A stretch of DNA of 64,000 bases from Arcuatula senhousia (GCA_963971305.1 OZ020307.1:48233702-48297701), one strand, 5' to 3'; positions 23,145-35,773 are shown, counted from the stretch's first letter. Made by a program: numbers and translations. The notes: generated by a model from the sequence alone, not told the origin.

Positions 23145-24960
23145 GATACATTTATGCATATGGCTATGTATATTTTCAACTTATCTTAGCATATATGTTT
23201 CAAATCTAATGAAAAAACTTGTTTCGCAATCAATTTCTTGTCAATTTTATTAAACCGGCATATAATTTGGAGCTCAAATATCAGTTTTTACTTGAGTAAC
23301 TAATATTTTACATATAACAATTGCAAGTGTAATCTCAATACTCCTATGCAAACCAATTTTCATTATAGTTTCTTGACTATGAACATTATTTTTGAAATAA
23401 TTGATACATTTATGCATATGGTTATGTTTATTTTTAACTTATCTTAGCATATATGTTTCAAATCTAATGAAAAAACTTGTTTCGCAATCAATTTCTTGTC
23501 AATTTTATTGAGCCGGCATATAATTTGGAGCTCAAATATCAGTTTTTACTTGAGTAACTAATATTTTACATATAAAACTTGCAAGTGTGATCTTAATACT
23601 CCTATGCAAACCAATTTTCATTATAGTTTCTTAACTATGAACCTTATTTTGAAATAATTGATACATTTATGCATATGGCTATGTATATTTTCAACTTATC
23701 TTAGCATATATGTTTCAAATCTAATGAAAAAACTTGTTTCGCAATCAATTTCTTGTCAATTTTATTAAACCGGCATATAATTTGGAGCTCAAATATCAGT
23801 TTTCATTTGAGTAACTAATATTTTACATATAAAACTTGCAAGAGTGATCTTAATACTCTTATGCAAACCAATTTTCATTATTATTTCTGAACTATGAACA
23901 TTATTTTTGAAATAATTAATACATTTATGCATATGGTTATGTATATTTTCAACTTATCTTAGCATATATGTTTCAAATCTAATGAAAAAACTTGTTTCGC
24001 AATCAATTTCTTGTCAATTTTATTAAGCCAGCATATAATTTGGAGCTTAAATATCAGTTTTTACTTGAGTAACTAATATTTTACATATAAAACTTGCAAG
24101 TGTGATCTTAATACTCCTATGCAAACCAATTTTCATTATAGTTTCTTAACTATGAACCTTTTTTTGAAATAATTGATACATTTATGCATATGGCTATGTA
24201 TATTTTCAACTTATCTTAGCATATATGTTTCAAATCTAATGAAAAAACTTGTTTCGCAATCAATTTCTTGTCAATTTTATTAAACTGGCATATAATTTGG
24301 AGCTCAAATATCAGTTTTTACTTGAGTAACTAATATTTTACATATAACAATTGCAAGTGTAATCTCAATACTCCTATGCAAACCAATTTTCATTATAGTT
24401 TCTTGACTATACTATGAACATTATTTTTGAAATAATTGATACATTTATGCATATGGTTATGTTTATTTTTAACTTATCTTAGCATATATGTTTCAAATCT
24501 AATGAAAAAACTTGTTTCGCAATCAATTTCTTGTCAATTTTATTGAGCCGGCATATAATTTGGAGCTCAAATATCAGTTTTTACTTGAGTAACTAATATT
24601 TTACATATTAAACTTGCAAGTGTGATCTTAATACTCCTATGCAAACCAATTTGCATTATAGTTTCTTAACTATGAACCTTATTTTTGAAATAATTGATAC
24701 ATTTATGCATATGGCTATGTATATCTTCAACTTATCTTAGCATATATGTTTCAAATCTAATGAAAAAACTTGTTTCGCAATCAATTTCTTGTCAATTTTA
24801 TTAAACCGGCATATAATTTGGAGCTCAAATATCAGTTTTCATTTGAGTAACTAATATTTTACATATAAAACTTGCAAGTGTGATCTTAATACTCTTATGC
24901 AAACCAATTTTCATTATAATTTCTGAACTATGAACCTTATTTTTGAAGTTCATATATACA
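23145..24960. repeat. 258-bp satellite, seven monomers with a four-monomer higher-order period
   Basis: Monomer starts (GATACATTTATGCATATG): 23145, 23403, 23660, 23918, 24175, 24438, 24696, with a partial eighth at 24955. Diagnostic variants repeat every four monomers. Copies 1 and 5 share ACAATTGCAAGTGTAATCTC and TTCTTGACTAT; 2 and 6 share GGTTATGTTTATTTTTAAC and TTGAGCCGG; 3 and 7 share GTTTTCATTTGAG and ACTCTTATGC. So the array is ABCD-ABC with a period of about 1030 bp. No coding capacity. Confidence 0.9.
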
Positions 24961-25535
24961 TTTATGCATATGGCTATGTATATTTTCAATTTTTCTGGTC
25001 ATAAAAGTGTTTAAATCTAATAGAAAAACGTATCAGGTGTAATATCGTTGCTTTTTTTCTTAAATGCTATATATTATTATTCAATATTAACTTACATACT
25101 TAAAATTAAAATCTTAATGTAAACAATTTTTCATTGTTTTCATTATACAAATATATATACGGCGAAATGTACGTCACAATTTATTTGATCTTGAACATTT
25201 CGTTTATAAAATTCTTTCATTATTTCAGTTATATATCTTATTTTTATAATAGTTGTATTCAAATAAAAGATACATGTAAAAATGTATCGTAAAAATGCCG
25301 TTATTTAAATTGTAATATGAAAAATGTCTTTAATCAAGGAATTCCTTGCTTTAATGTATAAAGTTATTTTCATACACTCAACAAACAAAACAACTATATA
25401 TACGTTAATCGTCCTCGTGTAAACGTAGTATTATAAATATATATTCGTTTTATATATTTAATGCAACAGACATCTACCGTATCATCTACAGTTAAAATGA
25501 CCAAATAAATTTACAATTATTCTATTATTATATCA
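24961..25535. other. AT-rich flank of the satellite
   Basis: The first 60 bases are decayed satellite; then AT-rich sequence with no recognised feature. Confidence 0.4.
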
Positions 25536-25745
25536 TTTACCATCCCCATTCACCATTCGGTAGACCAATCAAATTCGATTTACCATTTACCATCCCCATT
25601 CCCCATTTACCATCCCCATTTACGATCCCCATCCCCATACACGATACTCTTCCCCATACACCATCCCCATACACTATACTATTCCCCATATACCATTTAC
25701 CATTCACCATCCCCTTCCCCATCCCCATTTACCATCCCCCCATTT
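25536..25745. repeat. CCATTTACCATCCCCAT-type minisatellite
   Basis: Irregular array of CCATTTACCAT and CCCCAT words with interspersed CCATACAC. The minus-strand ORF over it (Met/Gly/Asn only) is a low-complexity by-product. Confidence 0.85.
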
Positions 25746-26254
25746 ACTATAGATTGGGAAGCTTTTACCATTTAGGGACTGTATCTTACAAAAACTACGG
25801 ATTTTCATCACCCTTCTTATCTCAATCTTTATCTGATAAAAGTATACCTCTCTTAGCACGATACTTATAAGGACTATGTATGTTAATTATATAGTTAGAT
25901 TGTGAAGGTTAAAAAGTATGTTGAATCATGCATATGTGATTTATTGGACAATAAGTTATATATTACATTGGATTTAAAAAATACTGTATAAGAGTTCATC
26001 CCATTGGTCCAGCTAACGAATCCTTTGATTTAGTGTTCTTGGGTCAAGCCCATGAGTCCATCCCACTATCCTGCGTTTTCTAGTGTGCCATGTTTTCAGC
26101 AACCAGTTAAGTATTCATCTTTTTTAAATCAATCCATTTTCTTTGACTAGCAAGTGAAAAACTAAGTTTTCATCAACTGATTGGTAATCTATATGTAAAT
26201 AAAGGTAACATGTATAAACGAACTTTTTTACCCGCGTTTTGGTAATTGTAATTT

Positions 26255-26610
26255 TGAAACCACTGGGCTATAACCACTGCTGGTGGACCAGAGGTCCCCG
26301 AGGGTAATCACAAGCCTGGTCGTCAGACTTGTCTGACACGATTTACCATAAAGTGTCTAATATTTTTGTCGCTACATTTTCCAAAATTGTTAAAAACAAC
26401 AGGTTTCTTTCCTTGTAATGCACATGGTCGATATCCTCGGTGCTGGATTTGGCTTCCGTGTTCGAACTTTTTGGTTAAGAGGACTTTTCGTTTACAAGTT
26501 TTGGAATTTGACCTTCTTATGTTTTGATTTAAATGCTACTGATGAGAGGTTACTCCTTGAAATATCGATATATAGCATATCCAAATTAACCATTTTTACC
26601 TGCGTTTTGG
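26255..26610 (+). repeat. Dispersed repeat (TGGTGGACCAGAGGTCCCC family), copy 2
   Basis: Same ordered strings as 10199-10570, plus the palindrome GTCAGACTTGTCTGAC (26325-26340). The inverted copy at 54772-55250 also carries it. The 103-aa ORF here has no known domain. Confidence 0.6.
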
Positions 26611-27066
26611 TAATTGTAATTTGGAAGATCAATCTCAGATGTCAAAGAGAAAAGACAAAACAAGGAAGACATACCAGAGAATTTGGAGATCGCAATGATC
26701 CTGACCGAAAATTATATCTTTTAAGTTAGTTAATCTACCCTATAATTGATTTCCCTTTTCTTTCTTTCTTTGTTGTTGATAATTCAGAATTATTCCATAG
26801 CCGATTTTCTGATGGATTAAGTAAATGTGTGCTATTTAATGATTTTGCTTCAGCTTTTTATGAAATTACTGATTTTTGTTATGTAAAGTGATTACTAAGT
26901 GACCTTGCAATACCGTGACATTCCACTATAGAGTCAGTAATTTTAATGAAATTCTTAAAACACATATTTAGTGAAACATATATATTTGGAATTTGTTTTA
27001 CAAGAAAATTGAGCTATTTAGAATTATTACCACATGACTGATCATCTAATTTGATTTTATTTACAG

Positions 27067-27174
27067 CTAACAGAACTTGTGATTCAAACGAACCCCAGTG
27101 TAATTTTGAGTCTTTGAATTGCGATGGAGACGATTGTTTCGAAGGGAACAACGATATACCAGATTTTCTCCCAG
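27067..27174 (+). CDS. 4-Cys exon of the LDLR-like receptor
   Basis: Acceptor TTTTATTTACAG (AG at 27065-27066) with a good pyrimidine tract, donor GTGAAT at 27175. It is 108 nt, phase 1/1. It reads NRTCDSNEPQC, then NFESLNCDGDDC, then FEGNNDIPDFLP: four cysteines, acidic, with one N-glycosylation site (NRT). It resembles a shortened Cys-rich module but lacks the six-Cys LDLa pattern, so I do not assign a domain. It joins in phase to the signal-peptide exon (13537-13810) and to the Thr-rich exon (27530). Confidence 0.65.
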
Positions 27175-27529
27175 GTGAATATAAATTCTGTTCAAATCTT
27201 TACAAAAACACTTCATTCAATTCATATCTTGCCAAGCCTATGAAAAGTGAATTAAAAGTAAATGATATTTGTTTCATTTGAAGTAAAACAACGTTGCATA
27301 CTAATTTACTAAGATTGTAAAACGGAAAGCTTTGAGATAATAATTCATGTCCGCAGACAAATAAATCATTTTTAATATAATATACTTTATTCATCTCTTA
27401 AAATAGTCCGTAATTTTATGATACAAAAATAAATACCTCATCTCTTCCCCAACTCTAATCATACACACCAGTAGCAAGTGAATTTCACCAGACTTTAATT
27501 AATGACATCGAAAACAACTATTTATGTAG

Positions 27530-27679
27530 AAGATCCAACCATTGTATCACCAGTAACAGAAATGCTAACAACAGAAGTGAAAGCAATAACAACAACTGCT
27601 GCAGAAAATCCTACAAATTTATCACCAGTAACAGAAATGCCAACAACAGACACAAGGGGAATAACAAACGCATTAACAG
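27530..27679 (+). CDS. Thr-rich stalk exon made of two 25-residue repeats
   Basis: Acceptor AG at 27528-27529, donor GTATGT at 27680; 150 nt, phase 1/1. The peptide holds two 25-residue repeats, each with P-T-x-x-SPVTEM-x-TT (DPTIVSPVTEMLTTEV... and NPTNLSPVTEMPTTDT...). Thr, Ser and Pro dominate, which is typical of an O-glycosylated spacer. The start is fixed by an in-frame stop at 27496-27498, so only the AG at 27529 or one three bases later is possible; the first gives the expected phase 1. The acceptor context is weak in pyrimidines. The design is analogous to the 45-nt stalk exons upstream but the sequence differs. Confidence 0.65.
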
Positions 27680-28224
27680 GTATGTAGACTTTCAGCATTT
27701 GCTGGTAATAAGGCAAGAGACATTGTTTTGCGTAAAACTTGAAAATCCGACCAGCATACGAGAGAGTACAATAAAAACTTGATGAATATGTATCTGATTA
27801 ACAACTGGGTTATTAGAGGTAGCACGGAAAGACACTCCTAGCTTTCGCAGTTACTGCAGTACAAATAGAAACTTATATTGCGTGCATATAAGTGTTGTTT
27901 ATTCAAGAAATCTCATGAACAAACATCATCCTCACTTTATCTATAATCCCATCTCAGGCTCACACACATTCCGTCATTATTGATGATTGCATGCAGGTAC
28001 ATGCACAATCCTTATTAGGTCCTTGGCAGTGTGGGTCTTTGTCTTTTCAAGTTACAAACATAAGAAGCTTTTTTCAGTCTGAGTTTAGCTGTTGACTGGA
28101 ACATTTCTGTTTTTGAAAATTTGTAGTAGCATTTTTAATTGTGCTAAAACAGAAAACAGGCCCCTGTTGACGGTACTTAGCAGGTAGACTAAGCCGCGTG
28201 GACACGGACACTCTCCCAGTATCA
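27680..28224. other. Intron, no recognised element
   Basis: No exon or terminal repeats. The last 70 bases (GGTACTTAGCAGGTAGACTA... ACCCGGGGATCC) are GC-richer and lead into the 44-bp array. Confidence 0.35.
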
Positions 28225-28425
28225 ACCCGGGGATCCTAAAGGGGGATGAAGCGTTGCTCAATGTAATAGCCGATGGCTATGATAAAGGGTGGGAGCGATG
28301 CTCCGATGAATAGCCGATGGCTATGATAAAGGGTGGGAGCGATGCTCCGATGAATAGCCGATGGCTATGATGAAGGGGGATGAAGTGCTGCTCCATCTTA
28401 TAGCCGATGGCTATGATAAAGTGGG
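28225..28425. repeat. 44-bp tandem array with two hairpins per unit
   Basis: ATAGCCGATGGCTAT (a perfect 6-bp stem around GAT) occurs at 28266, 28310, 28354 and 28400. Between the first three lies GGAGCGATGCTCC (a 5-bp stem, also with a GAT loop). The outer copies carry GGGGGATGAAG.G.TGCTC instead. The spacing is 44, 44 and 46 bp. Confidence 0.85.
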
Positions 28426-29400
28426 TTATATTGACAGTAGGGAAGAAATTTTAATGTAATGACTTGGGGGGAAAGAGAAATTACACCAGTGGTAGATTTC
28501 AAAATTGTCCAAAAGTCAGCTGAAAACTTTAAAGTATTTATTTCTAGAAAACGCATTCTAATCAAATAAACTGTGTAATATGAAATATATTACTTTGAAA
28601 AATGCATTATATCTTTTATTTTAAATCAAATGTAAGTTATATTTTTTTAATTTCTATTTGAAAGTTTTCAATCTTTCGGTACATCCAGCAATTCAACTTA
28701 CAATTTCAAGCTTAACTAAATGCGTTCCTCAATTATTTAAAAATACATTATCTCAAACAAAGACAATTCGATTTTAAAAAAGGCTTCACCAAAACATTTG
28801 TTAAACTAAAATTACTAAACGTGTAATCAGTCCAAGAAATCTTTTCTAGGTCACCCGTCTGTGTTTCACCGTCCACCAGACGCTGAGGGGTAGCATTTTA
28901 TGTATTCTTTCTACTGTTAAACCTCTCTTTCGGATCCTCCATTTCAAAATACACAAAGTGTCTTTTTATGATTCTGACGTTTCAAACATTTTTTTTGTTT
29001 ATTTTGTTGGATTTTTTAATGTTTTTGAATGTTTTTTATACTATTCTTCCATTTTGTTTATTTCTAATGGAAAATGTTTTTATTATATTTATAAATTTAC
29101 TCATTAATTAAATAGTATCTGTACATTTTAAAATTATTTTCAACTTACCAGGATTATAAATACGAACCCATAATTTATAGAACAAGTTAGATAATCTTTT
29201 TCGAAATATTATTCTGCTTTTTTACTTTAAGCATTAATATGATTAATTTGTGTATTTGTGCGCCAAGATTTATTTACAATACATATTTTTTTACATCATA
29301 AAAAGGTCGTTTTAATCTTTAAAGTTTATTTTTATTGTATTTCTTTTTTTTCTTTTTTTAAATGTAATTGATAGAAAAACATGCCTTGGTTTGACTTAGA
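28426..29400. other. Intron, AT-rich, nothing recognised
   Basis: No exon-like segment, TIR or array was seen. Confidence 0.35.
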
Positions 29401-29409
29401 AGCAGAGGA

Positions 29410-30200
29410 ACCAATGGGGTATCCGAATGTCATAAGTCCAAAAGGCCAGAGACAAAACAAGTAAACACCAAGAAAACCGGGACAAAAACATGGAAACACA
29501 AACATAACTGAATATCAATCAACAACGCGAACTCCAGTCGAAACGAGACAGAACTCAGGTGCTCCGAAAGAGTAAGCAGTTCCTGCTTGCTATAGCACAC
29601 CCGTTGCGTTGCCAACAGTCAAATCACTGTGTCAAATCCGGTAAAGAAAGACAAAACAAAACCCTATGACAAACCAACATCTGCACTCATCTGAGAGATC
29701 GAAATTCTATATTTGTCGATAAGTGCATGAGGTCTTCCGAAAAATGTTTTGTAAGGAAATCGATGTAATTCCCGCAAGAGTAACAAATTAACTGTGATAC
29801 GTATCCTCCATTAGCAGGAGCGGACAGAATGTTGCTTCACAAAATGGGAAAGTTGACGACTGGAAAGTCATCACGTTTGTCATAGAGCTTTGTTGAAAAT
29901 TTTCCTTGAGAGTCAATTTTAAGATGTAGATCTAGATATGAAGCAGCCGTACTAGATGTCCTTAATCTCAAGTTCTAGAGGATATATAAGATGGAGAAAG
30001 TCACCAAATCGAGAATTGTTCAGTGAAAGGACATCATCAATATAACTAAAAGTGAGGTTAAAAGAGAGAGCCAGTCTACGATCTTTTTGTGTAGAAGTGA
30101 TTGTAAGAAGTATGCAAAACAAATCAGCAAGCAAAGGTGCACAATTAGTGCTTAACGTTTTCAACGTTAATCTATTAAGGTAGGGATGATAACTCATGTC
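29410..30200 (-). pseudogene. Penelope-like retroelement fragment (RT motif C region)
   Basis: The minus strand encodes TNCAPLLADLF and YIDDVLSLNN, then YPLELEIKD, matching the second half of the 49847-51663 copy (motif B tail, catalytic YIDD, downstream block). It continues toward lower coordinates as a frame-broken match to the 1930-2240 fragment. 29410-29660 is the dispersed repeat also found at 8990-9100 (GGTGCTCCGAAAGAGTAAGC). Non-functional. Confidence 0.75.
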
Positions 30201-32312
30201 GTATCGTTACTTGGGAACGCCACACCTTAGATAATTATGAGATAATTATTTGGGTCGAGTGAATAACCAAAATTTGTTCACGAGTCGGTGAATGCATCAT
30301 GATTTAATGAGTGCGCGGAACTGTTCCGTGCACGAGTTAAATCTGAGTGCGTTCCCGTAAGAATGATCATATTTTAGTTATTCATGAGACCTTATTGATT
30401 ATCGTATTTATTACATAGATAAAAACGTTTGTTTTTTCCAAGAAATTCATGAATGGCCTATGAATTTAGATGATCAGTAGTCATGCCGGTAACGCAATAC
30501 AATTCATGACGTCATTATCTAAAGTTTGGCGTCAAAATTGAAGTTTTGCAAGAGTGAAAATATTTTTGTTATTTCACACTGTGGATTTACCAGATTTTAT
30601 TTCACAGGTTAAAATCGGTATTTCATATGCATCGATGTAATAAAGCACACTTACACTATACAATTAAACAAATAAATACATAATAATGGTAATAAACACT
30701 ATGACAAAATTAAAACAAGCTGCAAAAGATTCACACTGTGAGTATCATATATTCAAATACACAACTAACATGGAAATGCCATATGAGAATTGCCATATGA
30801 TTAAAGTGTTTTGCACTTCCTGAGATCTACTGGAACAATGTTCCATGCACTCGCAGCCGCCCATTAAACGTTCCATGCCAATATGTCTTAATTCGGCAAC
30901 ACTGCTATGTCTTCATGTTCATATAGAGTTTTTTCAATCTGGGTAGAGCTTGAATATATGAGACGCGGTCATGATCAGGCGTAGTAAAATTTATTGTCTG
31001 GAACACGTGGACCTTTAATGTGTTTTTGATTTGTATATATGAATTTTGGGTGCCGAAGTACTGATATAGCCGTAAACACATATTCAAAATTAATGCTATG
31101 ATGTAAAATGACCGGAATCAATTATAATTTGATACACATATGACATAATTAACAAAATCAGGAAAAAGAAACTTCTGTTCTTGTTTTCATTTTTTTTAAA
31201 TCTCAAACTTGCATAACATATGTAATAGCGAGCATCGCAGATGCGAGCCCTACGGTATTATGCATGTTTCGAGATGTCCCAGAAATATACTGACGAGAAA
31301 ACCGGAACAAGTCTACTTTTACGGAGCAAAAAATAAAAGGCACGGAGCAAGTAAACAAATCAACCCTCTGAGCTTATAAAAACATTATAATCTGTTCTGC
31401 AAAAAATTTCAAAAAGAAATGCAAAACCAGTGATTAAACCCTCATTCATCCACTTGTTTATTTTTACACAAAGATTTTTGTTTTAACACCACTCGGTATT
31501 TCCGCTGAAAAGCGATTTTCCGTACATTACCAAACTAGCTTTGAGCAATTGTTGAAATCGTCACATTGACTTGTCACACCTAATGCATGATACTGACCAA
31601 GCTTTGTTAAATTCTAAGAAAGATAAAGAAATACATAAACGAATTGAATAAAATCTTACTTACAACCATTCACTGACAACGACTGATATAAAGGTGTCTT
31701 ACGTGAAAATGAAAGTAGAGTCCCTTCCTGCGGGGTTTGTCTCACTTTCCTCAATCCTGCATCAAATTTTTACTTTTCCGTTTTTTTCTGCCAGGTTTCT
31801 TAATGACCCTTCTGTTACCAATAGTACAAATTACACACTCGTACTCAGAAAATCTCACAAAACCTGACAGAATCTGAATGTTGTTTTGGTCTGTTGAAGA
31901 AGCGCGAAATACTTTGACAAGAAATGACGTCACGGAATCCATAACGAGATAACTACGTCCCCGCTAAATGTCGTCCTAGAATGTTACAGGGATTTATTAT
32001 TTGCACAAAAATTGAATTTTTAATAAATAGTTATTTTAAGAACAACTGTCTCAGGTGTATATGTTTGGGTGGGATAGGGTCAGACCTTGCTTCTATTTAA
32101 TTCCTTTTTGAAAGTACCCTCTTAGACCTACTAGGTCGAGCACATGGATATATTTAAAGATAATATATATTTTTTTTCTCGATGCTCGCTAACAAGGCAG
32201 GGCCTTAATCGTGCTAAATGTACATGACACAGCCCACATAAACAAGCGGCAATTTAAAAAAAGCCACAATGATAAACAGCCAATCATTATTATAAATACA
32301 GTCAAACCTGCC
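30200..32312. other. Intron, mostly unrecognised; one coding-like segment on the minus strand
   Basis: The minus-strand ORF at 31751-31942 (63 aa) ends in a basic tail (KKPGRKKRK). A diverged copy of its central part occurs near 32620-32700 (shared CTGTCAGG/CTGTCAG, GATATTCTG/GATTTTCTG, TACTATTGG, AAGAAACCTGGCAG/AGAAACCTGACAG on the minus strand). No function is recognised. 32215-32310 is a piece of the repeat seen at 22860-22900. Confidence 0.35.
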
Positions 32313-32316
32313 TTAA

Positions 32317-33478
32317 GGTAGTAGGCCCAGGGTAAGGGACATAACTCTTTCAAAAACATCAACGGTCGTTTGAATGTTTTATTTTCACGTAATTTTCCAA
32401 ACATCTGATTGATACTGATCTAGCTTGGTTTTAAAAGTATTCTATTTTCCTTCATTTTCATCAAAAACAAACAAAGAAACAACTTCTAACAAGTACTTGT
32501 CAATTTACATGCATCTTACCATTCCGATGATTTATAGTACCCTAAATAAAATTACATGAATAAATTAAGAAAGTCCTACCTGAAGCCCAGCTCAAGTGTT
32601 CCTATAAGTTTCTGTCAGGTTTCTAAAACAGCCTTCAGATGCCAATAGTATAACTTTACATTGATATGCAGAATATCACCAAAAAAAAAACTGACAGATG
32701 AAATGTTTACATGTCACTTCTGTTGTCTGCTGGAAGGGAGAATTCAGTATAGGGAAGGAAATTGAAGGTAATATGGTCCAAGTACAGAGGTTATCTCGCC
32801 CCGAAAAATTATGTCCCAAATAGTGTTGAAGTACTAGAAATGTTGCAAAAATTTTGTTAAATAAGTGCACAAATAACTCATATTTAATGACGCATAGTTT
32901 GCTTAATGCTTTTCTTTAATTTTAGTGCATTTCGTCACTCCTCTTTGGATTTTGGCATGCTTATGGCACCTTTAAAGTTTAATATCTTGAAAATCAGACG
33001 GTTTTCTAAATTTTTGTGTATTTTTGCAGTTTAATGATACTAACAAAGTATTGATTTTTCATGCAAAATGACTGTTACATTATAAAGAAAATTGTATTTA
33101 TTTTGACGTACTAGCTGTTACAGCTTGTCCCATTTAATTCAAAATTGAACATATTTTTATCCTTTATAGAAAGTTACAAATGAAAAATACTGAACTGGAC
33201 TATGATTTCGTATTGCCTTACCACATAGGCTGTCATATGTTGTAGATTCTATAGTCTTGTTAATAATATACACCTCTAATTATGAACCAGGGCCTCAAGG
33301 CCTATCAAGGTCTTAAGTGGTTAGAAATATCAAACTTTACAGGACCATAACAGAGTAACTAAACGGTGAAATTCCTTGGAACTCAATAATTGGATGCCTC
33401 TTAGTAGTAAATGAAAGCATGCCATTTTCAGAAAAATTGACTGCTGGTAAAATTTTGTGGTTAACCAGGCCTACTACC
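32317..33478. mobile_element. TTAA-flanked inverted-repeat element, 1.16 kb
   Basis: Termini GGTAGTAGGCC (32317-32327) and GGCCTACTACC (33468-33478), each bordered by TTAA (32313-32316, 33479-33482). There is no transposase ORF. It sits inside another repeat: the flanks GTCAAACCTGCC and AGGGACCTG read continuously across the target. Confidence 0.75.
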
Positions 33479-33841
33479 TTAAAGGGACCTGTGTATTGTG
33501 CCTCAAAATATCCCTTTTATGAACAATACAAATGAACCTTTATATAAAGGGCACCTGCTTATCAAAGGCAGGATTTTGTCGTTCCATGGCGGCCCTTTAT
33601 ATAAATATTTCACTGTACAGCTAAATATATCATATCAAAAATTGGGAAAGTATAGTATTTCTACATTCACATAATCAAATTGCACAAATAATGTAATATC
33701 TTAGATCAATTCCTGACAAACAAAAAATAGTACGGAAGCCTTTCAATAAACTCCGTCTATTTTTTATAAATACGCAAAATAAGCGATAATTCTCACGATT
33801 TCAAAAGGCAATACATGTAATAAAAGTGGGTCAAAGACATG

Positions 33842-35773
33842 GATGGCCGAATTGTGGCGACAAATCTTAAATAAATTCCTCCAGTATGGGACCTTATTCA
33901 GATAATGTATACTAAATATAAAAAAAAAGTGATCAGTAGTTGCTGAGAAAACTGTTACAAACTAAAATGTTCTACTATTGAACATTTATGTCGAAAATAA
34001 AAGTCATTTAATGAAAGAACCTTAGTGAGCACGCTCACATACCCCATTCGTCCACATTATGGACAGAGATTATCTATTTCGAGTTATGGGACCCCTACTG
34101 AAAGCTATGCATTAAATATCAAATACTTACAGTTAATAATTGCTGAAAAATCTGTTACGAAAATTTTCAACCCTGAAAACTAAGTGAAAAAAGTCTAAGT
34201 CGGCTTGTTAAACAGGAAGTAGATAATCGACAGACCTGAAAACGAATCCCATCATATGGAACCCCAAACTGAAGCTACATACCAAATATCAAAAGCCTAC
34301 AATTAATAGTTGCTGAGAAATCTGAAACGAAAATTTTCTACCCTGAAAATTTAGCGGAACAATTCTAAGTCAGCTCGTTAAACAGGAAGTAGATAATCGA
34401 CAGACCTGAACGAATCCCTCCATATGGGACCCCCACTTGAAGCTACATACCAAATATCAAAGCCCTACAATTATTAGTTGTTGAGAAATCTGTTACGAAA
34501 ATTTTCTACCCTGAACATTTAGTGAAAAAATTATGAGTCAGCTCGTTAAACAAAAAGTAGATGATCGATAGACCTGAAAACGAACCCACCATATGGGACC
34601 CCTACTTGAAGCTATATACTAAATATCAAAAGCCTACAATTAATAGTTGCTGAGAAATCTGTTTTGGAAATTTTCAACCCTGAAAATTAAGTGAAAAAAG
34701 TCTAAGTCGGCTCGTTAAACAAGAAGTAGATGATCGACAGACCTGAAAACGTATACCACCACATGGAGCCCCCACCTGAAGCTACATACCAAATATCAAA
34801 AGCCTACAATCAATAATAGCTGAGATATCTGTTACGAAAACTTTGATCACGGACAGACTGACGGACGGACGGACCAGTCAAAAACATTATACCCTTCGCA
34901 ACTTCGTTGCGTGGGGTATAGCAAGGAAAAGATAGGCTACAGACCTGAAATCAAACCCCACGCTATTGGACCATATGCTGATATTTTATATCAAATATCC
35001 AAAGGCTGTGATCAGTTGTTGCTGAGAAAACTTCACGAAAATAATTCTGCTGTTGTCCATTTATGTCAAAAATTTTCAAGTCAGTAAAAGGAAGTATGTA
35101 AGTGACATACCTGAAATCAAACCCTATGGTTTGGGACTTCATGCTGATGCTGTATATTAGATACCAAAAGGCTATCAGTTACAAAAGTATTATACTTTTG
35201 ACCATTTATGTAAAAAATTAACTGCGTCAGTTAACAAGTAGATAAGCGACAGACATAATATCATATCCCACTCCTTGGGACTAAATGTTGATGCTATATA
35301 CCACAAATCAAAAGGCTGTGATCAGAAATTGCTGAGAAAACTGTTACGGAAATTTTCAAATGTTGACCATTTATGTAAAAAAAAAAGTGACTAAGTCGGT
35401 AAACAGGAAGTAGATAGGCGACAGTCCTGAAATCCAATTCCACACAAAGTGACCTGATGTTAATGCTGTATACCAAATATAAAATGCGATGGTCACTAGT
35501 TGCTGAGACTACTGTAACGAAAATTTTCTACGGTTGAACATTTATATTAAACTGACTTAGAAGTCAGTAAACAGGAAGTAGATGAGCAACAGACCTGAAA
35601 TTGAATGGAACGCTATAAGACCTCATGTTGATGGTGTATACCAAATATCAAAGGACTGTAATAAGTAGCTGATGAGAAAACTGGTAGGAAATTATTTCTC
35701 TGCTCGTCCTACCTCTGCCACCTGCCATTAACCAATCTATTACCCAGATTTTCACTATGTGAAATCCGGTCAA
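33842..35773. repeat. Array of about 170-bp units with an internal palindromic hairpin block
   Basis: About eleven diverged units carry GACAGACCTGAAA, AATCCCA, ACC...CTGAAGCTACATACCAAATATC and TGCTGAGAAATCTGTTACGAA (unit marks at 34231, 34401, 34571, 34740). The right end, GTGAAATCCGGTCAA, matches the right terminus of the 6351-6901 element; the left end (GGCCGAATT) is a degraded match. At 34850-34920 a (GGAC)n run and the hairpin TATACCCTTCGCAAC...GTTGCGTGGGGTATA interrupt the array. Confidence 0.7.

Noticed and set aside
25537..25728. 63-aa Met/Gly-rich ORF
   Set aside because: Low-complexity translation of the CCATCCCCAT minisatellite.
28225..28425. CRISPR-like regular spacing of ATAGCCGATGGCTAT
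   Set aside because: The sequence between repeats is itself repeated, not unique spacer, and the genome is eukaryotic.
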